A stretch of 64,000 bases of DNA from Gnetum montanum (GCA_015680685.1 MNCI01010409.1:51748-115747); one strand, 5' to 3'; numbered from the stretch's first letter, positions 32,797 through 45,110 are shown. The notes: generated by a model from the letters alone, not told the origin. Translations and numbers: made by a program.

Positions 32797-35700
32797 TTGC
32801 CAGGGTCTTCAAACAGCGTGATGGCTTTCATGGTAGACATTGATGAGGGGCCACTTACGATTGAAGACGGTCCCTCTGGAGGACCCAGATCTACCCGTCC
32901 CTTGACGCGTGTGTGGGACTTGCAGTCAAATGGCTCTTACCACCTCAATAACACGCTTTTCCTAGAAACTCACGCACACACATTGTTTCAGAATGCCCTG
33001 GGGATAGTGTATTGGATAGGAAGGTAAGATTGGTCAATTTACCGTTTTACCTTGTTGCTTAGTAGCGGGCTATGCTTTGACTGTTGTCTCTATTCAGGCC
33101 TTAATTTGATAACGAAGGAGTATGTACAGGCGACGATGGACTCGCATTGGCTCATACAGCCTTAGAGACCTTCATGGAGGGCCCCATCCTTCGTGGTGCA
33201 GTATTAGCATAGACCAAGGGTGAAATCGTCCACTTCCACAAGCGGTATTCTAGGGCTCTGACACAATGCGAGGCTCGAGGGTGGCTACATAGGGATTGAT
33301 CACTCAATGGCCCAGTTTTCCCTCGTGATGCTGATTTGGGTCTTAGCGATCTGAACCCATTGACTGATGATAAGTGATGGTATTTTATTTTTGATTCCCC
33401 AGTTCATTTGTTCTGCTACCATGTTGGTTAAGCTGACTCTACGGTGTTACTTTGTGCATGTAGCTGATGTCCCCACTGGTGGGGCCACTATCACAATCGG
33501 GAGGATAGAAAGCACTCTATCCATGAAGTTTGGGGAAACCAGTGATGCCCAATGGTGGTTACATACTAAAGCGCCACCACCTATTGTCCGTTGTTTGAGT
33601 GACGTCAGCCTCATGGAGCTATTCACTGCCCCGAGTCCTGATGTTTCTGTAACTGAGATGATTGGAATCGTTGATTATTTCAATGACTCTGTCACTTACT
33701 ACAACACTCGCATCAAGGGTGTTAAGATAGTTTTCCATCTATCGATCGAGTTCTTTTTGGATCTCTTTGGCATCCTGGTAGATGGTGTCAGAGTGGTTTT
33801 GGATAGGACGTAGAAAGAACTCCATGTCATCCATGAGTTAGAGGATTGGTTGGACATTCTCAAGGGCTCTAAGGGATTCCCTATGCAGGGAAAATCTAGG
33901 GTAGCTGAGGTTAATGAATTGTATCCCTTGTTTAGGGTGCAGGTGTTTCCCAAATCCTTGTCTCAAGTAAAGGCCTTTGGAGTAGAACTTGTGAGTATCA
34001 TGCACACTATCCTAGAGACTGGGGTATGCTATAACTGGGCCCAATTTTTGCTTTTGGGTTTCCATGGGGAAATAGTGCGGTTATGCTCCAAAATTGAGGT
34101 GCAATCTCGTTTCACTTTTGCATTCTTTGCCGGTTATCTGCGCTGACTGGCTGAGTTTTTGGTGGTACATGTAGACAACAAATATGTATTAAGGGATTGA
34201 AACCAACTATCCCGCCCATGGGTTAACCACTTATTCGAGGTAACCAAGTCCCAAGATGCTCTCGAGGGGATTAATGAGTTGAGTTCCGTCACGATGGAGG
34301 GATCATCTGGTGCTTCCATTCATACGTGTGACAGCCTTGGGTTGGAACTAGATAATGTGCCCTACACCGCTAGGAGAGCCAACTGGGTGATCAAAGAAAC
34401 TATCGAGAAAGCCAAATCAAAGGTTCAGAAGCATGAACACCCTAGAGAGGTGGCCCCAATTGTAGAAGAGCCACGGGTGAAACACATACGTTTCAAGATG
34501 CCTGCACGGGGTAAGTAAGCCTGATTCACTGATTTGTCTTTGTTTTATTATCATTTGTTGTCTTTATTTTATTTAGTTTTTGGACCGTTTATAAGAAATT
34601 GCTATTGGACCTATGACCATTTTCAGAGTTGACTCCTGAAGTGAGGAGAAAGGAGTTAGAGACCATTATCGAGGAGGAGGAAGTCCCCATGCATTTAGAC
34701 GAGGAGGAGGATACATGCCAAGATGAGGTAAAGGCAATGAAAGAGCGGCATGAAGGCACCATGGAAAAGGAACTCATTGATGATTAAACTAGCATCAATG
34801 AGATGTTTGATAGCTTCCTCAGAGGAAGAATAGACCTTGGCGATCCTCCAAATCTGGAAGAAATCAGAGAATCCGGTATATTTTTACTTTATTGTGTCAC
34901 CTTTTAAATTGTGCTTTCCATTATTCAGTGTTTTAATTTTATGTTTTTACTGCTTCAAGGCGAATATATTGAAGCTAGGATGGTTCCTACCATGCGGTTA
35001 GAAGTCCCTATGATGAAGGTTCCCACTAAAACGAGGACTGAAGCTAGCCCACCTCCTACTCATGAACCATTTACTTGGACCAAAATGCCAAGTAAAATGG
35101 ATTTTGTCACTAGTATCGTTGACAAGGTGGTCGAACGTATTCAGCAACCTCACCCAGAAATAGGTACGGACATCTCAAACATTTTACTTCCTTCAATTTT
35201 CACATTTTTTCTTACCGTCTAAAGTCTAACGCATGTTCCTTTTGTGTTAATAGGGGCTAAACTGAAGTGGGATCTATCTGAGGCTACTTGTATTGATAGC
35301 TTGCTTGCACTATCGCCAGAGATCGAGCAAGTGCAGCAACAAATATATGATGAGGTGGTGGAGTGTGTCATTCATAACGCCAAATCCCTTTGGACCTGCA
35401 GGCGCTCTATTGAACAACTATGGTTGTGGATCGAGGTGGGGGAAAAAGAGATTTCCCAGATGTTAGCGGAGCGCGATGACCTCAAATCACATTATGAATT
35501 TGCCTCAGTGAGATTGACAGGTGATCGCTCTTGGTGAACTTCTGAGATCACTTATGCTAGATATTGGAACCTGCTAAATCGTCAAGTGGCTATGACTTGG
35601 GAGTTAGCAGAGTGTAAGACACAAATAGATCTACTGAACCTCAAGTGCCAAGATTGGAAGGCTTTCGCTTCTAAGGTATGAAAATGGGGTCAAGATGAAA

Positions 35701-36242
35701 AGACCCATAAGCATCATTATAAGAAATTGCTAAAAGAGGTATCTATAGAGAAGTGTCAACTTGAGATGTTCGTAGATGGTCTGGGCCTACGTTCCTCATT
35801 TGATGCCTTTGCTAGGCATACCATGGTTGAGATGGAATCGCCTAAGAGGGTAATCACCACAGCTTTCAGGGAAGTTTCTGTGGGTGATTTTCCTCTTAAA
35901 CATCCCACTTGGTCGGTGGTAGACAAAGGGAAGGCTTTAGCGAATGTGGATTTAGGCCTAGATGGGACTAACTGGGCTAGTATCTTTGAGGAGGAAATCC
36001 TCCGTTGGTTGGAATTTGGTTTAGGGGGATCTCCTTCGGTAAGCAGTTTATCTTTATGAACTTTTGTTTATCTTTGAAAAATTTTTGGAATTTTCTCTTT
36101 CTTTTGTTTTGGTTAATTGTTTTCTTCTGTCTTTTTATAGGATCATGGTGGTGACGATGGCCAAGAAGGTGGCCCCAGCGGAGCAGGGGCCCATGATGCC
36201 GGGGAGTCTGAGGGGGAGGCCCCTCTTGACCCTAATACTTAG
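32797..36242 (+). pseudogene. Intron-bearing gene on the opposite strand of element F
   Basis: This gene runs against the sense of F. Exons as read: about 32821-33023, 33098-33373, 33464-34510, 34627-34875, 34960-35163, 35254-36038 and 36141-36242. Introns of 74-116 bases have GT-AG ends (for example GGTAAGTAAG at 34510 and CATTTTCAG at 34626), and the frame continues across the last four junctions. The protein starts with a remnant resembling the end of the E NIF-like domain (NTLFL), then a long middle region (LMELFTAPSPD, YYNTRIKGVKIVF) resembling the plant 'putative plant transposon' domain, a Lys/Glu-rich hinge, a helical region (WGQDEKTHKHHYKKL) and a Gly/Glu/Asp-rich tail. About eight stops make this copy dead. 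The second intron junction is uncertain. Confidence 0.72.
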
Positions 36243-36737
36243 TTTTAGATTTGGCGTCACCGTTGTTCATGTTTCTATATGGGTTGTAAATAGAGAATTT
36301 TATTTTGGAGTGTATATGAACTGATGAATAGAGTTGGTTAACCATTATCATTGTCCATTTGTATATGAACATATGTATTATTCTTTTTGTTTTCATATTT
36401 CAGTTTTTTTTGTATTTTGTTGTTTTCGAATGGTGAAAAGAAATAATGTGGAGACAATGGAGTAAAAGTTTTTGTTTATTATTTGGTGATTTTCTTAATT
36501 TTTTTTCTTAGTGTGAGAATGAAATTAGTATAAATGTAACTTAAGCATTGTCGTGTGATAATAAACATAAAGGAAAGAATGATTTGTAACTTAAGAATGT
36601 GAACTTAGGAATTTAAACGTTTGTGAAGAATAAAGGTAAACGTGCTCTAGTTTAAGGCCATTTTGGGTCGTGGATGAATCAAACGGATATCGACTGATAG
36701 GAAAGGATTTTTTTTTGAACCGGCCATTTTTGACCGT
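36243..36737 (-). other. Non-coding stretch of element F after the antisense gene
   Basis: AT-rich sequence between the stop of the antisense gene and the repeat words at 36738. I see no ORF of note, no clear polyadenylation site I can single out, and no similarity to coding parts of E. Confidence 0.4.
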
Positions 36738-36792
36738 GGCTAGTTTTACGTCATTGCGGACGATCGTAGTTTAACGTCATTGCGGACTATGG
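36738..36792 (-). repeat. Two short repeats of element F at the 3' side of the antisense gene
   Basis: Two copies of a word reading GTCCGCAATGACGTTAAACTA on the strand of F lie at 36738-36761 and 36765-36790. E has GTCTGCAATGACGATAAACTAG near 54440 and weaker copies at 50370-50710. Confidence 0.65.
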
Positions 36793-38430
36793 CATTTGTT
36801 AATTGTTTAACATATTTTTTATCCTCTTCATTTTCATAGTGGTGGGTTTAACAAATACAATCCGATACTTGGCATCTCCTTCACTGATTATGTTGAAGGG
36901 TAACTCTTACCAGGAGACATCTAGCGGAGTGAGCTCCGGGTCGATATCCCCGGGTGTTTCTATTTTGGGTGTTATTTCCGTGGTTTGTGAGGAGCCACAA
37001 TTAGTGTGTTGATTATCACTTTGGATTTTGTTTGTTTTCTTTGACGCAATTTTTTTGGTAATTTTATTAGGTTTATGCCCATGTGGTGGATCCTCTTGTT
37101 TGAGCTCCTCAAATTCAACTTTGGAGCCTTAATTCGCTTCCGTGTGAGAGGAGATGGTGGATGGAGCAGGATCTCCATGGATAACAATTTCACCCCCTTC
37201 ATAGGGTAAGTGAATCTCCTGATGAATAGGGGAAGACACCACTTTGAGTTGGGCTAACTAGGAACGTCCCAAGATTAGGTCAAAGCTAGGCATTTCATCA
37301 ATGACTACGAAGTTTGCAGATGTGGGGAAATGATCCCCTGCTATGAAATCCAAGGTTAACGTACCTTTGACAACTACTTGTGACCCGTTAAAAGATTTTA
37401 GGCATGTTGTAGATGTCAGTTTGATTAAATCTATAAGGCCTAGCTGTTCAATGACAGGGTAGGGTACCACATTTGTAGTTGCTCCATCGTCTACGTGTAC
37501 CCTATGTATCTTGAACTAATTAACTTGTATGGTTATGAACATAGGTTTGTGAGTGACATCTCCTATTCTCTCATCAATTTTAATGTTTTCAAGATGGAAG
37601 CCTAATGATTTAGGCTAGGGTTCTTAGCATTTAGACATGACCGCATGTATGGAAGGCTCATCTGCAGGCAAGTTCTCACTAACAGGGATCAAAGTTAACA
37701 TTTTTACCAAGGCTTCACGGTGAACAGATGAGGTCAAAACGAGGTCATACAAACTTAATGACGTGTTATTCTGTTTAAGGGCCTGTGTAACCTACGTTAG
37801 GGCATCAGCTAAGTCTTTACTATTGGGTATAGTTTTGTCCAAAGCTACTTGATCCATTGGACCTAACAACCATATCTCGTGTGGGGTTTCTTTCGTGCTA
37901 TTTTTTGTGACTTTTGGATTTGACATGGGTTGCATTTTCGACTCTTCCTCTTTTCGACTCATGCTTGGCTCATTGTTGGAGGGAGCCATAGGTATTGCAC
38001 TTAGTGGAGTTGGTTTTGGGGGCCTCATTGCAAGTCGTTGAAATTATTTAGCTGAACGTTCTTTCTCCAAACGTTCCCTAATGAGCCTATCTGCTAGGCG
38101 TTCTCGCGTGGGCTACGTGGGGACATTTGGGGTTGGAAATTGAGATTGTTTCGGGACCTGAATGATGAATGGGGTGGGGCGAGGCTGTGTTGGAGGTGTA
38201 TGATCTGGGATATCGGACTGCTTAGGTACCTTAACGACGAACGGGGTTGGACAACTTGTAGTGGGCGTCTCTGTTGTAGCAACCGCTGGTGGCACCCGGA
38301 CTACGAAGGGGGTAGGCTGGTTTGATGGTGTCATTCTAGCGGTTGTGTTGGCAGAGGGCACTCTAACAACATATGGTTTAGTTTGGGGTGGTGTTTGCAT
38401 TGTTTCCACCGTAGGAGGTACTTGAATAAT
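36793..38430 (-). pseudogene. pol: Protease region of element F
   Basis: The retropepsin is read at about 37500-37258 with VDDGATTNVVPYPVIEQLGL at the active site, FIAGDHFPTSANFVVIDEMP, and the final LILGRS motif. Tat proteases usually carry an Asp-Gly-type site, which is kept here. Upstream (38409-38113) is a Pro/Thr-rich spacer with five FVV+VP repeats, open in one frame. After the protease the reading goes on (LPYEGGEIVIHGD) and ends near 36800. No RT follows. Confidence 0.68.
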
Positions 38431-40700
38431 GAATGGTTTTCATGGGGTAAGATGATCATGTAGGAGATTTTTAGTTTGAGGCAGTGTTTGTGGAGTGGGG
38501 GGGACATGAACTATGAAGGGGCATTTTGGTGTTTCGTGGTTGTTATTTGCATAGATGGTATTAATCATATATGGCGCTTCCTTGGTGTTTAGAGGATCTT
38601 TATATATCCCCATGGATTGGTTTTGGGGTTTGACTGGGTTGGACTCATCAAAAGTGATCTCACTTGCGTCAATCATTCGTTGAATGTCTTGTTTCAAGGT
38701 GAAACAGTAGTCGGTGCCATGTCCGTTACGTTGATGGTACTCGCAAAAGCGGTCTATTCTAAAACCTCTCGGAACCGGGGGCTCATCTGGCATTGCCAAG
38801 CTTGGGTTTTGGACTAATTGGCAGAATTGGTCATGTCTTTGAATTGCCGCGGGGGACAATTGTTTATGTTTCATCAACCCGGCTTTCAAGAGTTGGTCAA
38901 ATAATTGAGAAGGCTTCATAGGCAACGGTGTATATTGAGAGGGGTCTCTCCTCTCAAAGTTTCTCGCCTGACCTGATGTACCATTTTGGGTTGTAGATGG
39001 TCCGGGTGCAAGAGTGGGAGGAGGTTTAGTGTAACTAGTAGGAATAGTTGGCGGTTTACCTTGTTGTTGTGTATTTTTCCATTGAGTCTCTGCTAATGCT
39101 GCCACTATTGTTTTAGCCTTTTCTTTGTCCTTTTTAGTATGTTGATTTTTAAAGGCTACGTAAGCTGGGTCATGACTGTTTTGGACCACCTCTTCTATGT
39201 TTTTTATTTGGACAAAGGCCTGGCTTAAGGTGCGCACACTCAAATAGTACAATTTAGATTTGATGAAGTCATTTACAGCTCCCTTCAAAATCGTAAGTAA
39301 GTACGTTTCAGGTATTGTTTCATGAAGTTCGTTTAATGCAACACTCCATCTTTGAATAAATTTCTGTACAGGTTCAAGAGGTGCTTGTTTTACTTGTATC
39401 AGGCTATCCAAGGTAGCTTCCGGTTTGAGGTTATATTTGAACCTAGTGACAAATTGATGTAAAAGATCTTCCAAAGAAGATATTGAGTTGCGAGGTAGAG
39501 CCCGGTACCAGTCTAAAGCTCTCCCTGTGAGGGACATGGAAAACATGCAAAATTGCATGAGGCCATGCCTGGAGCAATAAGCTTTCTAGTCTAAACGTGA
39601 CCAGATGGGCATTGGGGTCTCCCTCCCCGTTGTACTTGGTTAACGGAGGTAAAGACACCCCTTTAGGAAATGTCAATGGTGGCACTGAAGAGCTGATAGG
39701 ATCGTCCTGATAAAAGTCTAATACTTTGAGCTCTTTGTTGTTAGCCATTTTGAGGCATTTTACCTCATCAGTGAGTTCTTGCATCATTTTTTTAGCATCT
39801 GCCCAGTCTTGAGCGTTGGGTGAAGTAGTAGGTTGTTGTGCAATAGGAAGGTTGGACTGTTATACAGTGGGCAGAAAAGCAAAAATTTGAATGGTCGGGA
39901 ATTACGTTTGTGGTATGTTCATTGCGGGTGTTGCTAAAGGTGGCATGCTATAAGGAAAAGGTTGTTGTTGTATCTGTTGTTGGTGTATCTGGGGAATGTT
40001 AACGGATGGGATTGCAAGAGGGGATATGTTTAATGAAGGGGTTGATGTCGTTGCACGCCGGTCGTAGCCCATTGCCCTGTTGTGGTTCGTGAGGGAACAC
40101 TTTGAACTTGTTGAGTCACAGTAACGAAATGTGCTTCCTGAGTTTGGACCCGCGGTATATAGTGAGGAGCCGTGGAAGCAGGTATTACAGACGGCATCCC
40201 AATCACCTGGGGTGGGAGTGTGATGCCTACATTGGGTTGAGGGGGTTATTGTTGTGGTTGCATTTGTAAGAGAGAGGGTGACATGGTGAAAGGATGAATG
40301 AAAAAGGGGGGTATGTTAGATTGGGCATCGGTCGGGGGAGGGGCAGGAATGAGAACGGATGCCTCTTGTTGAGGCACATGTGCTTGAGTGGCTCTAAATA
40401 GGATAAGGGACATGGTCTCCCTAGTGAGGGGGTGGAACAGTGGGTTCGCATAAGTCTGCGGGCTAAGAGTATGATACGAGTTCTCATGTTTAGACTGCAT
40501 GGCAAAGTCATCCTCCTCCTCTAATCGAGGGTTTACCTGAGGATTTGCTATTGAATGATCCAAAGATTGGCTCCTGACTAGGAGGAGTTGTGAAATAAGC
40601 TCTGAGTATTGTTCTGGCAAAGGAATGATGTCATATGGGGAGGGGATGAACTCATGCCCTCCCCTATGAATCAACTCATATTGTCTCTTGGCCTCCATTT
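38431..40700 (-). pseudogene. gag: gag of element F, nearly intact
   Basis: The N-terminus begins at 40698 (MEAKRQYELIHRGGHEF) and is Pro/Gln-rich. The core starts at 39787 (MMQELTDEVKCLKMANN, KVLDFYQDDPISSSVP) and shifts frame once near 39570. It then continues open for 372 codons (39558-38440) with ALDWYRALPRNSISSLEDL, FKYNLKPEATLDSL and VKQAPLEPVQKFIQRWSVAL. The zinc knuckle is CEYHQRNGHGTDYC, a CCHC form typical of Tat Gag. One lost or gained base near 39570 and a few N-terminal stops are the main damage, making this the best-kept gene in the window. Confidence 0.78.
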
Positions 40701-41094
40701 TCGTTTGGTCTACTGCTAGGCCGGCTTGGATTTTTATGCATATGAAGTTATATTGTTCCTGTGTTATAATGTTAAATCATGGGTTCCTCCCTTGCAACCT
40801 GAGAGATCGGCGAGGTCCTCCCATGGGTTGCATGGTGGGCATTGGCACTATCATGGGGCCAATGGCATCGGACCTGGTTGAAGCATTAGTGTTGGTGGTA
40901 TTCATGATGAAGCGGTCTTGAGCATAAGAAGTGTGAATAGCGTGCTCTATGTACGGCGTATAGGCACTATTGTCAGCGTACAGGGTATGATGACAGCGTG
41001 CGAGCTAAGCTCACAGTGTGCGGACTGCGACAGTCAGGGTACAGGTATAGGGACGCACGTGTCGAAGAAGGTTACAACATGCAAGTGTGCAGAG

Positions 41095-41475
41095 CAGCGT
41101 GCAGACAAAGTCTACAGCGTGCAGGTGTGGCAACGTGCAGGCAAAGTCTATAGCGTGCGAGTGTGGCAGCATGTAGACAAAGTCTACAATGTGTGAGTGT
41201 GCAGAGTAGCATGCAGACAAATTCTACAGCATGCAAGTGTGGCAGCGTGCAGGCAAAGTCTATAGCGTGCGAGTGTGGCAGCGTGCAGACAAAGTCTACA
41301 ACATGTGAGTGTGCAGAGTAGCGTGCAGACAAAGTCCACAACGTGCGAGTGTGTAGAGCAGTGTGCAGACAAAGTCTACAGCATGTGAGTGTGACAACAT
41401 GCAGACAAAGTCTATAGCGTGCGAGTGTACAGAGCAGCGTGTAGAAAAAGTCTACAACATGCGAGTGTGATGGGC
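41095..41475 (-). repeat. Leader tandem repeats of element F (about ten units of 35-39 bases)
   Basis: The word GCAGACAAAGTCTACA recurs about ten times with spacers of AGCGTGCGAGTGTG type. It lies between the primer site and gag on the strand of F. Several frames stay open through it only because the unit repeats. Confidence 0.75.
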
Positions 41476-41554
41476 AGCATTTAGACGTTGAAATCGCTAA
41501 AGAATAGGATGTAAATTAAGTTGAGAAATCAGATTAATGGTGAGCGGAGGTTCA

Positions 41555-41572
41555 GGCCCTCCTTCTAGCACT
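41555..41572 (-). promoter_or_regulatory. Primer-binding site of element F
   Basis: On the minus strand AGTGCTAGAAGGAGGGCC follows the LTR end (CAATACA) after six bases (GAAATC). It equals the site of E from GTGCTAG onward. Confidence 0.65.
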
Positions 41573-41578
41573 GATTTC

Positions 41579-42788
41579 TGTATTGTACGAAATTGTCGAT
41601 GCAAGGCTGGAATGGAACAGGCACCGCTAGATCTACGAACAAGCACAAAAGACCCTACCTTCGCTTGAGGGAAAGCTGGAACAGATGAAGGTAGAGTACC
41701 TTGGGTTTTACGCACGTGGATCAGACAAGGATTTTCCCAAACATACGTCGATTGTACAATACATTGGGTTATCTTTAAACGGCGTGATGGATGTGAAATA
41801 ATGTATAAATGCGTGGGGATATAATTAAAGATGTAAACAATAATCAATGTAAATGTAGCAGATTTTGGTTGAAAAGAGAGCAATTTTATTTCAAAATGCA
41901 GATTACAACGCACCGGTATAAACGCGGTTGTGGGTTTGGCACAAGGCTAGTGAAGAGCCCCGGTGGATGCAAAGGGATGACAGTGTACTAGTCTTGACTG
42001 TAGGCTAAGCGTGAAGGTTGTATGATCAACGTGTAGGTTTATGCCCAGTCTCTTAATCGGTGCTCCTGTGCTCTATGTCTGTGTGATCAAAAATTTTTGA
42101 CCTTTGTTTAGTCAAAAATTGGAGCTTTTATATGATTTTAGGGCATGTAATTAAGATCTAGGAGGGGGTGAGTGGCCTTGAGTGAGGGAATTTTGGATTG
42201 GGTGACAGGTGGTTGTGTTGCCCAAGTGCGAGTAATATTACAAGAATGCAGCATGTTGCATGCCGGCGTGTATTGCTACACGCCAGCGTGTACATGCTTG
42301 CATGTACACGCTGGGCATATAAATTCAGCGTACAGACAAAAAGAACTCTTTTTACAGATGAAAACTGCTGTTACAAAATGAATTATTATGCTTGACCCTC
42401 TGATCTGAGCTCTAGTATCATGAGAATGCTGCCTGTTGCATTTTAGCTTAGTTGCACTGGTGTGTTGTACGTTGGGCATACATGCTAGGTGTGTACGCTA
42501 GGCGTACACGTTGGGCGTGCACGTTGGGCATGTACACTGGGCATGTATAAGCTGACATATAAGATGCACACTTAGTGGAAACTAAGTGTTTTGATCAAGA
42601 GATTTGCCAGGTTCGAAGCCAAATGTCGATGTAGTCTTCTGTGGGTCTTGGGAAGCCATTTCTTATCTAGTGCAACTTTGTTTGAAGCTGTCTGTGAGAT
42701 CCTCAAGCTCCAGTCATGCTGGGGAGCATCATGACTTAGCTCGATTCTTGTTGGAGCAGTGCTAGGCTCAGAATTTTGTGGTGTTTCA
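41579..42788 (-). repeat. 5' LTR of element F
   Basis: Matches 30137-31325 throughout. It carries six 13-base GGGCGT-type units at about 42470-42547 against four in the partner; two extra units account for most of the 21-base length difference. TATAAAAG is at 42125-42132 on the minus strand. By eye about one base in ten differs between the pair. Confidence 0.88.
42125..42132 (-). promoter_or_regulatory. TATA box of element F 5' LTR
   Basis: TATAAAAG on the minus strand, kept in the partner LTR at 30683-30690. It would drive the genomic RNA of F. Confidence 0.6.
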
Positions 42789-43880
42789 AACTTAAAACTA
42801 GAAACCACGTTGGATTAGTTGATGAGTGTGAAGCAAGACCCTTTAGAGCCAATTCAGAAGTTAATTAAATGCTGGAGCGTAACCCTTAACAAAATTCACG
42901 AGCCCATCGCAGAGGCCCACTTGCTAGCCATCTTCAAAGGTGTAGTGAATGACTTCATTAAGTCAAAACTATACTACCTCGCTCCTCGCTCTCTTAGTTA
43001 GGCTTTTGCTCAAACCAAGAGCATAGAGGATGCAGCCAAAGCAAGCAAAGACTCAACCTATATCATTTATAAGGGCACTTTTGTAAAGAAGGAAAAGGGT
43101 AAGGCCCCAACAACCATAGTGGTCACTGTGGAAACTAAGGCAAAGCCCAAACCTAGCAACAACAACAACAATAGTAGCAAGACTAGCAAGAAATCGGCCA
43201 CACAAGCGGCTAACCTTGCACCCAAACTGGGCCATGCACCGTAATCTGCTACAGCTATGCCTGAGACATCTGTGCAACCTAAACCCAACTTTGAGTGCAA
43301 AGACTATTCAAAGTACACCCCACTACCTCTAAAGCCTTCAGAGCTTCTGAAGCAGCTGCTGGCAGTGGGGTACATCCAACATAAGCAGATGTCGGAAGAA
43401 GCAAATGCCAGACATCAATGCTACTATGAGCTTCTTAGGAACCCCTCTTTGGCCCTGCCCAATGAACCTCCAGTTCCTAGGAATTTTAGGCTAGACAAAT
43501 TTTGTGACTACCACCAACTATGCAGTCATAGTACAGATTACTGCTTATTGTTGCAAGATGACATCCAAATATTAATCGATGGGGAAAAATTGATGCTAGA
43601 CGAAAGCAACCTAGTGCACCCCAAAAACTAGTTTATGTATGTCTACATAGATCCCCTCAATGCCAACAATTCCAGTTACGTCATCAATGCTATCGGCATT
43701 GATAGTGATCCCAGGCCACCCAGGCGACCATTCATGGTTCGTGTGCCTCAGCATGGTGCACCAGCACCACTGGCAATTGGCCTAATCCTGCAATAGCCAT
43801 TCGTTCTGAAAGTCCCACCACTGGCATCCACTATTGCGCCACTTGTTAGCGGAGCCACGCAGCCCCACCAGCTAACACCC
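42789..43880 (+). pseudogene. gag: gag of element E, C-terminal part
   Basis: The reading resumes with LKLETTLD after element F and runs through VKQDPLEPIQKLIKCWSVTL and NDFIKSKLYYLAPRSLS. A Lys/Ala-rich spacer and the open piece 43257-43631 (YTPLPLKPSELLKQLL) follow, then the knuckle CDYHQLCSHSTDYC, in which the Gly of the usual CCHC form is Ser. It matches F Gag along its whole length. Stops separate the open pieces. Confidence 0.75.
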
Positions 43881-45110
43881 CTAGCTTTGTTTGTCATTAA
43901 GGGATTGACATCTTCGATAGCCCTTATCCCACGCAACAAAATTGAACAGCCTTGTTGCCTTGCAAGGCGAGAAGTACACTGGGCGGGTGAGACGTCAAAA
44001 GGGAATATCGTCGAAGGTATCCCCAAGTCTACGTCTTCATCCCTTGCATCCACATCTTTGCCTCCAAAGATGAAGGTCAATGCAACTACGCAGCCTGCAT
44101 CATCCTACCGATAGGGATCTGAACCCAGATCCGAACTCACCTCTCCTTGGGAGATTCGTCTTCTAGGACGAATTGAAGAGAAAGAGAGCGTCGAACAAGG
44201 GGGTGGCCGAAAGCTTCTAGACGTCCTCACCCAGGTCATGCAAGCTTTGAAATGGAAAAAAGCTACATTGAGTTTGTACAACCTAATCATAGCATCTGTA
44301 CCCCACCGTGAGGCTCTAATATGCATGTTAATGACAATTCTAATCGATGAGAATATGCCTACAGAAGAGGAGGTAATCCATTCAATTATGCTCCCCTCTG
44401 TACCCACGGAGCCTACGACACCTTGATTGACCTTCAATGATAGCGCTATTAGGAAAGATCCTGAAGGGGGTCAGGTGACCAAAGTGCCTCTCTTCATCAC
44501 AATTCGGGTCGATCAACACCAGATCCGAAGGGTACACGTTGATGATAGGGCTACCACAAACGTCATTCCCTTTCCTATCATAGAAAAGTTTGGATTGGTT
44601 GACCAGATCAAACCCACAACAACGACATGTTTGAGGTCCTTCAATGGGGCACACATCCTGGTGAAAGACACAGTTCATGTAAACTTCGTAGCAGGGGACC
44701 AGTTCCCCATAGATGCAATGTTCATCATGGTCGAAGAAATGCCTGGGTTTAACCTGATCTTGGAAAGATCATGGTTAGCATAACTCAAGGCTTTCTCCTT
44801 GCATATACACCAAGAAATCCACTTACCATACGCAAGTAGGGAGGTGGTGATCCGTGGCGATGAAGTAGCAATGCAAGAAATCAGCAACATAGAAACGGAG
44901 CAGGGCTTAGAGGTTACAACCTCCAAAAGCGAGGCACCTGCTCATGCATGCATTAACCATTCAACAGAAGGGGTGACCCAACAAGCTGAGTCCCAAATTA
45001 AAAATGCGTGGGTTGAGTTGCCCTTCTAAGCAGAGGATGATGATGTGAATGAGAGCCCTAGCGAAACACTTTGGCCCTACGTTCCAATCAACCTGCGACA
45101 GGTCAAGAGG
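43881..45110 (+). pseudogene. pol: Protease region of element E
   Basis: The retropepsin is open at 44427-44783. The active-site segment reads VDDRATTNVIPFPIIEKFGL, where F has DDGATTNVVP; the Gly to Arg change (GGG-type to AGG) should abolish activity. The end motif is LILERSW where F has LILGRS. The reading goes on (IHQEIHLPYASREVVIRGDE) to about 45110, where the polyprotein is interrupted by the repeat tract and the antisense gene before RT begins near 51000. Confidence 0.7.

Larger units (their letters stand above)
30137..42788 (-). mobile_element. Element F: non-autonomous Tat-like element with gag-protease and an antisense gene
   Basis: F is 12,652 bases long and lies on the minus strand. 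From its 5' end it has an LTR (42788-41579), primer site, tandem-repeat leader, gag, protease, a short-repeat tract, an opposite-strand gene, another repeat tract, a 1 kb tail and the 3' LTR (31325-30137). No RT, RNase H or integrase is found. Its LTR start (TGAAACACC), primer site, polypurine tract and gag tie it to E. It would have depended on enzymes from another element. Confidence 0.9.

Noticed and set aside
41011-41372. Long minus-strand frames of VDFVCTLPHSHA type
   Set aside because: They arise because a 35-39 base DNA unit repeats; three overlapping frames stay open alike, and no such protein occurs in E.
41095-41475. Possible CRISPR-like array
   Set aside because: Spacers are themselves copies of one another and the array lies in a retrotransposon leader of a plant.
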